Origin: Pseudomonas sp. H1h
Lineage (GTDB): Bacteria; Pseudomonadota; Gammaproteobacteria; Pseudomonadales; Pseudomonadaceae
DNA length: 64,000 nt
Direction: 5' to 3'
Assembly (NCBI RefSeq): GCF_000633255.1
Contig: NZ_AYMJ01000016.1
Span: 100,637 to 164,636, forward strand
Part shown: positions 38,340-46,327 of the stretch, piece by piece
Layout: every line of letters starts with the position of its first letter
Numbering within the stretch: position 1 is the first letter of the stretch
Program-made: the position numbers and the translations under genes
The notes under the pieces: model-generated
What the model was told of the DNA's origin: nothing
Database searches by the model: none
The model's input: the letters and a program-made list of their open reading frames with translations, nothing else

Positions 38340-39500
38340 ATGCTCAAGACACTGGCGGTGGCCAATTACCGCTCGATCAACAAACTGGTGATTCCACTGG
38401 GCCGGCTGAACCTGATCACCGGCCCCAACGGCAGCGGCAAATCCAATCTCTACCGGGCCTTGCGCCTGCTGGCAGAGACCGCTCAGGGCGGCGTGGTGAA
38501 TGCGCTGGCCCGCGAAGGCGGGCTGGATTCGACGTTCTGGGCCGGCCCGGAAACCATCAGCCGACGCATGCGCAGCGGCGAAGTGGCGGTCGAGCCGACG
38601 GTGCGTCAGGGTGTCAAGCGTCTGCGTCTGGGTTTTGCCGGGGAAGACTTCAGCTACGCGATCGCCCTCGGTTTGCCGGAACCGAGCCGTTCGTTCTTCT
38701 CCCTCGACCCGGAGATCAAGAAAGAATGCATCTGGGCCGGCCCGCTCTATCGCCCGGCCAGCCTGCTGGTGGATCGCCACGGCCCGATGATCCGCGCTCG
38801 CGAAGGCCGCGGCTGGGACGTGCTGGCACAGCACACGCCGAACTTCGACAGCCTGTTCGATCAGGTCGGCAGCCTGCGCAGTTCACCGGAAGTGTTTCAG
38901 ATGCGCGAGTTCATCCGCCGCTGGCGCTTCTACGATCACTTTCGCAGCGACGCGGACGCCCCGGTGCGCCAGCCGCAACTGGGCACCCGCACGCCAGTGC
39001 TGCACCACGACGGTCGCGACCTCGCCGCTGCCTTGCAGACCATCAATGAAATCGGCGACCCCGAGGCGTTGCAGGCGGCGATCAGCGATGCGTTTCCCGG
39101 CGCACGGCTGAACATCGCGCCTCTGGCCGGCGGACGCTTTGCCATCGAGTTCTTTCAGGAAGGACTGCTGCGGCCATTGTCGGCGGCGGAGCTATCGGAC
39201 GGGACGTTGCGTTACCTGTTGCTGGTCGCGGCCTTGCTGACGCCGCGGCCACCGACGCTGATGGTGCTGAACGAACCGGAAACCAGCCTGCACCCGGATC
39301 TGCTGCCGGCGCTGGCGCGCTTGATCATTCGTGCCTCGCAGGAGTGTCAGGTTTGGGTGGTGTCGCACGCGCGCAGGTTGATATCAGCGTTGCAGGAAGA
39401 TCCAGAATGCAATTGCATCGTGCTGGAGAAGACGCTGGGGCAGACCGGGATTGTCGGGCAGCGGGTGCTGGATGAACCGGCGTGGAACTGGCCGGATTGA
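38340..39500 (+). CDS. AAA family ATPase (OLD/SMC-like predicted ATPase)
   Basis: This 386-residue ATPase has Walker A GPNGSGKS at residues 28-35 right after a short beta strand. An insertion-rich middle follows, then a signature-like LSAAELSDGTLRYLLLVAAL, Walker B LMVLNEPETSLHPDLLPAL and the switch histidine WVVSHARRL. This layout is that of the RecF/SMC-like stand-alone ATPases of the AAA_21 type. AAGGA precedes the ATG. No nuclease domain is fused and no obvious partner gene is adjacent, so it cannot be called a defence system from sequence alone. Confidence 0.82.
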   Translation: MLKTLAVANYRSINKLVIPLGRLNLITGPNGSGKSNLYRALRLLAETAQGGVVNALAREGGLDSTFWAGPETISRRMRSGEVAVEPTVRQGVKRLRLGFAGEDFSYAIALGLPEPSRSFFSLDPEIKKECIWAGPLYRPASLLVDRHGPMIRAREGRGWDVLAQHTPNFDSLFDQVGSLRSSPEVFQMREFIRRWRFYDHFRSDADAPVRQPQLGTRTPVLHHDGRDLAAALQTINEIGDPEALQAAISDAFPGARLNIAPLAGGRFAIEFFQEGLLRPLSAAELSDGTLRYLLLVAALLTPRPPTLMVLNEPETSLHPDLLPALARLIIRASQECQVWVVSHARRLISALQEDPECNCIVLEKTLGQTGIVGQRVLDEPAWNWPD

Positions 39501-39514
39501 GCGGCGCGACACAG

Positions 39515-39580
39515 ATTCGCGAGCAGGCTCGCTCCCACAGTTGGTCTCGTACTCCTGTGGGAGCGGGCTTGCTCGCGATG
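39515..39580. repeat. hybrid REP pair at a convergent junction
   Basis: The left arm is CGCGAGCAGGCTCGCTCCCA (CCTGC subtype) and the right arm TGGGAGCGGGCTTGCTCGCG (CTTGC subtype), between the ATPase and the amino-acid importer. Confidence 0.9.
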
Positions 39581-39608
39581 GCAATTTCGTCACCGCTGAC
39601 TCAATGAA

Positions 39609-40490
39609 TCACCCCTGCCACTTGCCGCCTTCGACAATCACGCTCTCGGGTTTGGTGTCATCGCTCAGCTCTTTGCGCACATATTGGTCGTACAGCTTGA
39701 GCAGATATTTCTCTTCACCCAGCTTCGCCAACTCGGTATTCACCCAGTCCCGCAACTCGACGTTGCCTTTCTTCACTGCCGGTGCAATCGGTGCTTCGGC
39801 GCCGAGTTTTTCATCCAGCACGCGGTAGCCCGGGTTCTGCTTGGCCCAGCTGAACAACACCAGGTTGTCCTGCGCGTAGGCATCGCCACGGCCGTTGGCC
39901 AGGGCTTGCAGGGACTCGGAGTTTTTCTCGAATTTCAGCAGTTTCCAGTCCGGATGATTCTTGGTCAGCCAGATGTCCGCCGTAGTACCGGTGGTGACGA
40001 TGGTGGTGCGAGTTGCCAGGTCATCAAGGTTTTTCACTGAGCTGCTTTGCGGCACCAACGCCTGCACCGCGACCTTGAGGTTCGGGTTGGTGAATTCCAC
40101 CGCTTCCTTGCGCTCCGGGGTCACGGTCATGTTGGCGAGGATCAGGTCGACCTTGTCACTTTGCAGGAACGGAATGCGGCTCGCCGGCTCCACGGCAACA
40201 AACTCGACTTTGTTTTCATCGCCCAGCAAGTCCTTGGCGAAGCGCCGACCGATGTCGGTGTCGAAGCCGACATAGCGCCCTGCCTCATCGACGAAACCAA
40301 ACGGCGGCTTGTCGGTAAACACGCCGACGATCAATTTGTCGCGGGCCTTGATCTTGTCCAGATAACCGGCCGGCGCGGTACTTTCACTGGCGACTTTCGG
40401 CTTGGCCGGTTCTTCCGATTTGTTGCAGCCGGCGAGCAGCGCAAGGCCGAGCAGTGGCAGTAAAAACAGGGATGACTTGGCAGTTTTCAT
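39609..40490 (-). CDS. polar amino-acid ABC transporter binding lipoprotein
   Basis: This 293-residue binding protein carries a lipoprotein signal (LLPLLGLALLAGCNKSEEPA). The mature domain has KLIVGVFTDKPPFGFVDEAG and the family block ANMTVTPERKEAVEFTNPNL. It is the last of four genes read as permease-permease-ATPase-binding protein. It resembles glutamate/aspartate or cyst(e)ine binders; the ligand cannot be fixed. It overlaps the ATPase gene by four bases. The sulfur-rich setting favours cysteine, cystine or a derivative, but this is inference. Confidence 0.85.
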   Translation of the reverse strand: MKTAKSSLFLLPLLGLALLAGCNKSEEPAKPKVASESTAPAGYLDKIKARDKLIVGVFTDKPPFGFVDEAGRYVGFDTDIGRRFAKDLLGDENKVEFVAVEPASRIPFLQSDKVDLILANMTVTPERKEAVEFTNPNLKVAVQALVPQSSSVKNLDDLATRTTIVTTGTTADIWLTKNHPDWKLLKFEKNSESLQALANGRGDAYAQDNLVLFSWAKQNPGYRVLDEKLGAEAPIAPAVKKGNVELRDWVNTELAKLGEEKYLLKLYDQYVRKELSDDTKPESVIVEGGKWQG

Positions 40491-41269
40491 AGCAGTTCCA
40501 GTTCCTTTGTCGGATTCGTTTCGGGCAGTGTTGCAACGAAGGAGAACTTCTCCAGGAACTGCTGCGCGCGTGCGGTTTGCGGGTTCGTAAAGAAAATCTC
40601 GGGCGGGTTCTGTTCAAGGATGCGCCCGGCATCCATGAACACGATGCGATCGGCCACCGCGCGAGCGAAGGCCATTTCGTGGGTGACGATCAGCAGGGTC
40701 ATGCCCTCGCGGGCCAGGCCCTGAATCACTTGCAGCACTTCCTTGACCATCTCCGGGTCGAGGGCCGCAGTGACTTCATCGAAGAGCATCACTCGCGGGT
40801 TCATGCACAGCGAACGGACGATGGCGATACGTTGCTGCTGGCCGCCGGAGAGCTGGCGTGGATAGGCGTCACGCTTGTCCGCCAGGCCCACGCGTTCAAG
40901 CAAGGCTTCGGCTTGTTGCTGCGCTTCGCGGCGCTGGCGTTTCTGCACTTTGAGCGGGCCGAGCAGCAGGTTGTCGAGCACGCTCATGTGCGGGAACAGG
41001 TGATAACTCTGGAACACCATGCCGATCTGCTGGCGCACTTCACGCCAGTCAGTGGCCTTGTCCAACAGTTCACGACCGACAAATTTCAGGCTGCCACCGT
41101 GCGCCTGTTCCAGGCCGTTGAGGCAGCGCAGCAAGGTGCTTTTGCCGCAGCCGCTGGGGCCGAGAATGACGATCACTTCGCCGCTGCGCACTTGCAGGTC
41201 AATGCCCTTGAGCACCTGCTGCTCGCCGTAGAATTTGTTGAAGCCCTGAAACTCGATCAATGCGCTCAT
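40487..41269 (-). CDS. polar amino-acid ABC transporter ATP-binding protein
   Basis: The 260-residue ATPase has Walker A GPSGCGKST (residues 33-41), signature [15 protein letters not shown] and Walker B VMLFDEVTAALDPEMVKEV, with the switch histidine in IVTHEMAFARAVA. It is coupled by four-base overlaps to both its neighbours and belongs to the GlnQ/HisP class. Confidence 0.92.
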   Translation of the reverse strand: MSALIEFQGFNKFYGEQQVLKGIDLQVRSGEVIVILGPSGCGKSTLLRCLNGLEQAHGGSLKFVGRELLDKATDWREVRQQIGMVFQSYHLFPHMSVLDNLLLGPLKVQKRQRREAQQQAEALLERVGLADKRDAYPRQLSGGQQQRIAIVRSLCMNPRVMLFDEVTAALDPEMVKEVLQVIQGLAREGMTLLIVTHEMAFARAVADRIVFMDAGRILEQNPPEIFFTNPQTARAQQFLEKFSFVATLPETNPTKELELL

Positions 41270-41925
41270 GCTTGCGTCCAGCGCCGCTCCAGCACGCGCG
41301 AGGCGGCCGACAGCGGGTAGCAGATAAAGAAGAAAAACAGGAACAGCGCGCCGTAGATCAGCACTGATTCGTAGGTGCGCTCGATGATCTGCTGTCCGAC
41401 CTTGATCACATCGACCACGCCGATCAGCACCGCCAGCGAACTGGTCTTGATGATTCGCGTGTAGACGTTGATGGTCGGTGGCGTCATGCGTTTCAGCGCT
41501 TGCGGCAGCAGCACGTAGCTGTAGAGCTGCGCAGCGTTCAGGCCGATCGACAGCCCCGCTTCACGCTGCCCGCGCGGCAACGAATGCAGCGCACCGCGTG
41601 CCACCTCGCCAACCTCACTGGCGCCCCACAGCGACAGCACCAACACTGCGCACCAGAAGCTCGGCAGGCTCAGGCCGAAGAAAATCGGCAGGCCGAAGAA
41701 CAGCAGGTACAGCCAGACCAGCACCGGAATCGCCCGGAACAACTCCAGATAGACCCGCAGGATCGCGTTCAACCACGTCACATTGAGCGTACGCAGCACG
41801 CCATAGAGCACGCCGCCAACGGTGCTGATGGCGATGCTCAGGAACGAGATCGACAGGGTTTGCCCAGCGCCTTTTGCCAGTTGCGGCAGCGACACCCAGA
41901 GCAGTTCAAGACCCGAACTGGCCAT
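41266..41925 (-). CDS. polar amino-acid ABC transporter permease
   Basis: The 219-residue permease of the HisMQ type has ELFRAIPVLVWLYLLFFGLP and the contact loop EAGLSIGLNAAQLYSYVLLP-like segment. The start at 41925 has the strong site GGAGG; the longer frame reads an implausible cysteine-rich N terminus. It overlaps the other permease gene by 20 bases and the ATPase gene by four. Confidence 0.9.
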   Translation of the reverse strand: MASSGLELLWVSLPQLAKGAGQTLSISFLSIAISTVGGVLYGVLRTLNVTWLNAILRVYLELFRAIPVLVWLYLLFFGLPIFFGLSLPSFWCAVLVLSLWGASEVGEVARGALHSLPRGQREAGLSIGLNAAQLYSYVLLPQALKRMTPPTINVYTRIIKTSSLAVLIGVVDVIKVGQQIIERTYESVLIYGALFLFFFFICYPLSAASRVLERRWTQA

Positions 41926-42571
41926 GCTGGAGCCTCCTTTCCAGACGGCTGAGCAGCAGCGACAGCGGCAAGAACAACAGCACACAGATCAGCGTCAGTA
42001 CGGCGAGCATTTCGTAGGTTTTGTAGTAGAGCGCGATGTAGCTCTTGGTGGTGTAGAGGATTTCCGGCACCGCGACCGCCGAGACCACGGTGGTCTCCTT
42101 GAGCAGGAAAATGAAATTGGCGAACAGCGACGGCAGGCTGAGGATCCCCGCTTGCGGCAGGATCACGTAGCGCAGCAACTGGCCGTGCGACAGACCGATG
42201 GAGCGCCCCGACTCCAGTTGTGCCTGCGGCACCGCATCGACGCCCGCACGCAGCACTTCGGTGAGGTAAGCGCCGCCGAGAAAGGTCATGGTGACGATTG
42301 CGGCGGTGAAGCCGGAAACCTTGATACCGAGGGCCGGCAAGGCGAAGTAGACGAAGAACAGCTGGATCAGCAGCGGCGTGTTGCGCGCCAGCTCCACATA
42401 CAGGCCGACGGCGCGATGCAGGTAAGGCGTGCGAAACACCAGAATCGTCGCGTTGAGCAGCGCCACCAGCAGTGAAGTGCCAATGGCAATGAATCCGACC
42501 TGCAGCGTCACGCCCACGGCTTTGAGAAACGCCGGCAGCGTGCTGAGGATAAATGCGTAATCGAAAGTCAT
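41906..42571 (-). CDS. polar amino-acid ABC transporter permease (first gene)
   Basis: The 221-residue permease has ELARNTPLLIQLFFVYFALP and ESGRSIGLSHGQLLRYVILP, the HisMQ-type channel signature. It is the promoter-proximal gene of the four-gene importer operon. About 160 bases upstream lies the AAGGAATAAGAAGGCTATT element that also occurs before two other operons in this window. Confidence 0.9.
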   Translation of the reverse strand: MTFDYAFILSTLPAFLKAVGVTLQVGFIAIGTSLLVALLNATILVFRTPYLHRAVGLYVELARNTPLLIQLFFVYFALPALGIKVSGFTAAIVTMTFLGGAYLTEVLRAGVDAVPQAQLESGRSIGLSHGQLLRYVILPQAGILSLPSLFANFIFLLKETTVVSAVAVPEILYTTKSYIALYYKTYEMLAVLTLICVLLFLPLSLLLSRLERRLQHGQFGS

Positions 42572-42731
42572 GAAGCATCCTGGACGCCGCTCGGTAAGCG
42601 ACGGTCATGCAGTCCATGGACAGCGGGTAACTGTCCGGCAGGTGCTGACTTTATAGGTATAAAAACAAGAATTTAAATACCGATAAAGCATATTGATATC
42701 ACCCAAAAAACTATCTTGTGGGTTTGCCGGG

Positions 42732-42750
42732 AAGGAATAAGAAGGCTATT
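42732..42750. promoter_or_regulatory. shared sulfur-operon element, copy 1
   Basis: AAGGAATAAGAAGGCTATT occurs 161 bases upstream of the amino-acid importer. The copy at 45697-45714 differs by a single missing G, and 57396-57410 carries the core GGAATAAGA-GCT. Confidence 0.5.
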
Positions 42751-42852
42751 TTCCCCTGCGCTGTAGGAAGGATCTTTTTTGCATGAAAGCCCTCCAAGGA
42801 CGAACAGCTTTTGGCCAGACTCCCCCGGCCAAACCATTACAAGGAAGACAAC

Positions 42853-42945
42853 ATGGACGTAAAAGTGCCGCAGCGACTGGATCCGCAGGACATCGTGAAA
42901 TTGCTCGTGGCGTTGCGCCGGGCCTTGAAGACTCAAGTGGCCTGA
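42853..42945 (+). CDS. 30-residue small protein, unknown function
   Basis: An ATG with the strong ribosome site AAGGAAGA opens 30 codons that start MDVKVPQRLDPQDIVKLLVA and end ALKTQVA before TGA. The predicted helix is amphipathic and basic (KLLVALRRALK). It stands alone on the plus strand between minus-strand operons and is followed 20 bases later by a strong hairpin. These traits suggest a real small protein or leader, not noise, but no family is recognised. Confidence 0.5.
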   Translation: MDVKVPQRLDPQDIVKLLVALRRALKTQVA

Positions 42946-42964
42946 GCCTGGAGCGAGGCACAGG

Positions 42965-42993
42965 TGTGGCGAGGGGCTTGCCCCCTCGCCACA
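42965..42993. terminator. TGTGGCGAGGGG hairpin after the mini-gene
   Basis: TGTGGCGAGGGG and CCCCTCGCCACA form a 12-bp stem with a five-base loop, then AAAA. It is the same palindrome type as 21628-21663. Confidence 0.55.
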
Positions 42994-43027
42994 AAAGCAT
43001 TCATATGCCCCAAATCGAACAAGTACA

Positions 43028-43063
43028 AAAACGCCGATGACCATCACTGGCCATCGGCGTTTT
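43028..43063. terminator. bidirectional intrinsic terminator of metQ
   Basis: AAAACGCCGATG (43028-43039) pairs with CATCGGCGTTTT (43052-43063), with an inner CC/GG pair and loop ATCACT. On the minus strand it follows the metQ stop at 43095 and ends in a T-run. Confidence 0.85.
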
Positions 43064-43094
43064 CATACCTTGAAGGGGTGGTTCAAGCGTCGAA

Positions 43095-43892
43095 TCAGAA
43101 CGCCGGCAATACAGCGCCGTTGTACTTCTTCTCGATGAACGCTTTGACTTCCGGGCTGGTCAGGGCTTTGGCCAGTTTCTGGATCGCGTCGCTGTTCTTG
43201 TTGTCCTCACGGGCCACCAGGAAGTTCACGTAAGGCGAGTCAGCGCCTTCGATCACCAGCGCATCCTTGGTCGGGTTCAGCTTGGCCTCCAGCGCGTAGT
43301 TGGTGTTGATCATGTCCAGGTCAACTTCGTTCAGAACGCGTGGCAGCAGCGCCGATTCCAGTTCCTTGAACTTGAAGTTGTGCGGGTTCTTGGCGATGTC
43401 TTTCGGGGTGGCGAGAGCGTTTTTCGGGTCTTTGAGCTCGATCAGGCCAGCCTTCTGCAGCAGGATCAGGGCACGACCGCTGTTGCTGCCTTCGTTCGGG
43501 ATGGCGATGGTGGCGCCGTCCGGCAGTTCAGCCAGGGTTTTGTACTTTTTCGAGTAGCCACCGAACGGTTCAACGTGGACGCCCTGCACGGTCACCAGAT
43601 ACTTGGATTTGTCATCCTTGTATTTGCCCTGGTTGAAGCTGTTCAGGTACGGCAGGGTCTGGAAGTAGTTGGCGTCCAGACGCTTCTCGCCCACCTGTAC
43701 GTTTGGCTGCACGTAGTCAGTGAAGACTTTGATTTCCAGATCCACGCCTTCTTTGGCGAGGGTCGGTTTGATCAGCTCGAGAATTTCAGCGTGCGGTACC
43801 GGGGTCGCCGCGACCACCAGTTTCTCGCCAGCCTGGGCCAGACCAGCAGTCAGAGCAGCCGCCAATGCGGTAAACAACAGAACCTTTTTCAT
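43095..43892 (-). CDS. metQ: methionine ABC transporter substrate-binding protein MetQ
   Basis: This 265-residue periplasmic protein of the MetQ/NlpA class has a signal peptide ending AGLAQA|GEK and the blocks VAATPVPHAEILELIKPTL, KRLDANYFQTLPYLNSFN and IPNEGSNSGRALILLQKAGL. It lies without its own MetNI; those would be supplied from another locus, or from 30288-32043. It would bind methionine. It is a distant paralogue of the protein at 29476-30285. Confidence 0.9.
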   Translation of the reverse strand: MKKVLLFTALAAALTAGLAQAGEKLVVAATPVPHAEILELIKPTLAKEGVDLEIKVFTDYVQPNVQVGEKRLDANYFQTLPYLNSFNQGKYKDDKSKYLVTVQGVHVEPFGGYSKKYKTLAELPDGATIAIPNEGSNSGRALILLQKAGLIELKDPKNALATPKDIAKNPHNFKFKELESALLPRVLNEVDLDMINTNYALEAKLNPTKDALVIEGADSPYVNFLVAREDNKNSDAIQKLAKALTSPEVKAFIEKKYNGAVLPAF

Positions 43893-44059
43893 GCAGTGTC
43901 CTTATCGAGAATCACGATCGCGGATGGCGACGGCTATTAATACGAGTGCCAGTGAAGTGCTATCTCTGGCGTGAAGCGGACAATACCGGGATTTTTTATT
44001 CCCGGACAATAACGTTTATTCACGTTGATATTCCATTTTGTTCATACAGATCAAAACGG

Positions 44060-44992
44060 CTACAACCGCTGGCTTAATTCAATCAGCAAATCTTTCAAGG
44101 CCTTACGCTCATCAACGCTGCCGCCGATGTTTGTCTGCGCCACCAGTCGTTCGATCTGCAAGTGCGGGCCAGACGCTTCGGGCAGGTTCAGGTGTTCCGG
44201 GAGGATTTCATCGCCGGTGCTGACCAACAATGCAAAGTGAATGACGTTTTCCAGCTCGCGGGTATTGCCCGGCCAGCTGTGGCGCTCCAGCAGGTGTTGC
44301 GCCGCCTCGCTGATCAACGGCACAGGCAGGTCGAGGCGCTGGCTGTAGATGCCGAGGAAATATTCGGCCAGCGACAGGATGTCGCCGATCCGCTCGCGCA
44401 GCGCCGGCAGTTCCAGTTGCCCTTCGCTGAGGTAATGGTAAAGCCGTTCGTGGAATTTTCCTGCGTCCACCGCTTGCGCCAGATCGATACTGGTCGCCGC
44501 CACCAGCCGCACATCCACCGGGCTCGGCTGATGGGCGCCAACGCGGGTGACTTCGTGGTTTTCCAGGGCGGCTAGCAATTTGATCTGGATCGGCAGTGGC
44601 AGGTCGCCAATCTCGTCCAGATACAGGGTGCCGCCGTTGGCCGAACCGAACCAGCCGGCGCGGCTGCTGGCCGAGCCTGTGTAACTGCCGGCGGCATAGC
44701 CAAACAGTTCGGCATCGGCGTAAGTCGGGCTGATCGCGCCGCAATTGACCGAGACGAACAGCCCGCTGCGATCACTGGCGCGGTGGATGTGGCGGGCGAG
44801 CAACTCTTTACCGGTACCGGTCTCGCCACGGATCAACACCGAGATTGCTCGCGGCGCCAGGTGCTCCAACTCCTCGCGCAACTGGCGCGAACGTGGATCG
44901 ACGAAGACCAGCGCTTTGGCGCGGATGCTCAGGGGACTTTTTTCCGCATCGGGAAAGGTCAGCAACGGCTGACCGAACGTTTCAACACTCAT
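44060..44992 (-). CDS. truncated sigma-54 activator (AAA+ domain only)
   Basis: The 310-residue protein is a bacterial enhancer-binding AAA+ domain: Walker A GETGTGKE, Walker B GGTLYLDEIGD, arginine-finger region FHERLYHYLSEGQLELPALR and the C-terminal SWPGNTRELENVIHFALL. There is no receiver or other sensor domain at the N terminus. After the AAA+ part only about 55 residues remain, without a Fis-type helix-turn-helix. The sigma-54-contact loop GAFTGA reads GSYTGS. It resembles SfnR-type sulfur regulators. It lies 59 bases after the hydrolase gene on the same strand. Confidence 0.82.
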   Translation of the reverse strand: MSVETFGQPLLTFPDAEKSPLSIRAKALVFVDPRSRQLREELEHLAPRAISVLIRGETGTGKELLARHIHRASDRSGLFVSVNCGAISPTYADAELFGYAAGSYTGSASSRAGWFGSANGGTLYLDEIGDLPLPIQIKLLAALENHEVTRVGAHQPSPVDVRLVAATSIDLAQAVDAGKFHERLYHYLSEGQLELPALRERIGDILSLAEYFLGIYSQRLDLPVPLISEAAQHLLERHSWPGNTRELENVIHFALLVSTGDEILPEHLNLPEASGPHLQIERLVAQTNIGGSVDERKALKDLLIELSQRL

Positions 44993-45051
44993 GGCAGACT
45001 CCCGCCCAGAACCGCCGGGAGACGGGGGCGATCAAAAAGAAAAAATACAAC

Positions 45052-45633
45052 TCAAGCGCGACGCCGGGCGTGGTGTTCCAGGCGGTTTTGCAGGCGATAG
45101 AGATAAGCGAACCCCTGCTCCCAACGCTGATGCCCGGACTTGACGTTGATGTGCCCGGCCCCGGCAAGAATCCCCGCCTCGGCGCCCCAGTGACGCGCCA
45201 GTTCCAACGCGCGCGGGGCGCTGACGGCGGCGTCGTTGTCGGAGGCCACGACCTGACTGGGGAACGGCAACAGATCGCTCGGGATCGGTGCAAAATTGCG
45301 CAGCGCCGGCACGCAGGTCGGGCGCTCGACATCCGCCGGCGCGACCAGCAACGCGCCGCGCACCTGACGCAGGTATTGCACGGGCGCGGTGGCAGCCCAA
45401 TGCGCAACAGTGATGCAACCCAGGCTGTGGGCGATCAGGATCACTGGCGCGCTGTCGGCGGCAATCGCCTCGGCCAGCGCGGCAACCCAGTCCTCACGGC
45501 GCGGCGTCAGCCAGTCGGCCTGCTCCACCCGAGCACTGTTGGGCAGGCTGTTTTGCCAGTGGGTTTGCCAATGATCTTCTGGCGATCCTTGCCAGCCCGG
45601 CACAATCAGATAGCGGATTGATTCGTTGCGCAT
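45052..45633 (-). CDS. RBBP9/YdeN-family serine hydrolase
   Basis: The 193-residue alpha/beta hydrolase has the nucleophile S70 in ILIAHSLGCITVAHWA, a probable acid in VVASDNDAAVS and the histidine in AGAGHINVKSGH. The N-terminal YLIVPGWQGSPEDHWQTHWQ is characteristic of RBBP9/YdeN proteins. The substrate is unknown. AGGAG precedes the start, and the shared element AAGGAATAAGAAGCTATT lies 64 bases upstream. It is probably co-transcribed with the sigma-54 activator gene that follows. Confidence 0.85.
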   Translation of the reverse strand: MRNESIRYLIVPGWQGSPEDHWQTHWQNSLPNSARVEQADWLTPRREDWVAALAEAIAADSAPVILIAHSLGCITVAHWAATAPVQYLRQVRGALLVAPADVERPTCVPALRNFAPIPSDLLPFPSQVVASDNDAAVSAPRALELARHWGAEAGILAGAGHINVKSGHQRWEQGFAYLYRLQNRLEHHARRRA

Positions 45634-45696
45634 GGGGGAGCTCTCCTGCGTCGTGTCTGTTCCTGATCGAGTATAGGGACGGGATTTATATTCGTT

Positions 45697-45714
45697 AAGG
45701 AATAAGAAGCTATT
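45697..45714. promoter_or_regulatory. shared sulfur-operon element, copy 2
   Basis: AAGGAATAAGAAGCTATT, preceded by TTCGTT, lies 64 bases upstream of the hydrolase start. It matches copy 1 apart from one G, and TTCGTTRASGGAATAAGA is also shared with copy 3. Confidence 0.5.
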
Positions 45715-45748
45715 TATTAAGACTTATAATGCATATATAACGCACAAC

Positions 45749-45840
45749 CTGTGGGAGCGGGCTTGCTCGCGAAAGCGGCGGATCAGTCAATTTGACTGCA
45801 ACTGAAAAAACGCCTTCGCGAGCAGGCTCGCTCCCACAGT
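45749..45840. repeat. hybrid REP pair
   Basis: TGTGGGAGCGGGCTTGCTCG and CGAGCAGGCTCGCTCCCACA, one of each subtype, are separated by about 45 bases between the hydrolase and exbD. Confidence 0.9.
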
Positions 45841-45870
45841 CGCTGGGGGGTGAAGGTCTTTTTGCGGGAT

Positions 45871-45905
45871 AAAAAAAGGGCCGCACCCTGCCAAGGAGAC
45901 GGCCC
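45871..45905 (-). terminator. intrinsic terminator of the tonB-exbB-exbD operon
   Basis: On the minus strand GGGCCG and CGGCCC form the stem, followed by seven T residues, 20 bases after the exbD stop codon. Confidence 0.8.
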
Positions 45906-45924
45906 CGGAAAAACGAAAATCTTT

Positions 45925-46326
45925 TCACCGCGCAGTGATCACCGACAGCTTGGTAATCCCCGCCCGTTCAATCGAAGCCATCGCCCGTGCCACTTCGCCG
46001 TAGTTCACGCCGTCGTCGGCCTGCAGTTGCACGCGCACTTCCGGGTCTTTCGCCTTGGCTGACTTAAGATTGAATTCCAGCAGATCCGGCTGAATTTCAT
46101 CCTTGTTGATAAACAGTTTGCCGGCGCCGTCGATGCTCACCACCAGCGGATCTTTCTGCTCCACCGGTGCTACCGCTTCGGTCTTGGGCAGGTTGATCGG
46201 AATCGCGTTGGTCAGCAGCGGCGCGGTGACGATGAACACCACCAGCAGCACCAGCATCACATCCACCAACGGCGTCACGTTGATCTCGCTCAGCACCTCG
46301 TCGCTGTCTTGCGTGGAGAAGGCCAT
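45925..46326 (-). CDS. exbD: ExbD biopolymer transport protein
   Basis: The 133-residue inner-membrane protein has one N-terminal membrane segment with the essential aspartate D22 in INVTPLVDVMLVLLVVFIVT and a periplasmic domain ending ITKLSVITAR. With ExbB it forms the proton-driven motor for TonB. It starts one base after exbB ends, and the operon closes with a strong terminator. Confidence 0.93.
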   Translation of the reverse strand: MAFSTQDSDEVLSEINVTPLVDVMLVLLVVFIVTAPLLTNAIPINLPKTEAVAPVEQKDPLVVSIDGAGKLFINKDEIQPDLLEFNLKSAKAKDPEVRVQLQADDGVNYGEVARAMASIERAGITKLSVITAR

Positions 46327-46327
46327 A

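Larger units (their letters stand above)
42572..43094. other. intergenic region with a mini-gene and two hairpins
   Basis: These 523 bases hold an AT-rich promoter-like stretch (42655-42710), the shared element at 42732-42750, a 30-codon ORF at 42853-42945, a hairpin at 42965-42993 and a bidirectional terminator at 43028-43063. Confidence 0.6.

Noticed and set aside
38340..39500. AAA ATPase as part of an anti-phage defence system
   Set aside because: There is no fused or adjacent nuclease, reverse transcriptase, toxin or other effector, and the flanks are a pump operon and an amino-acid importer.
43915..43960. Sigma-54 promoter upstream of metQ (TGGCAC on the minus strand)
   Set aside because: The -24 half is good, but the -12 position reads TTAA instead of TTGC, so the conserved GC is missing.
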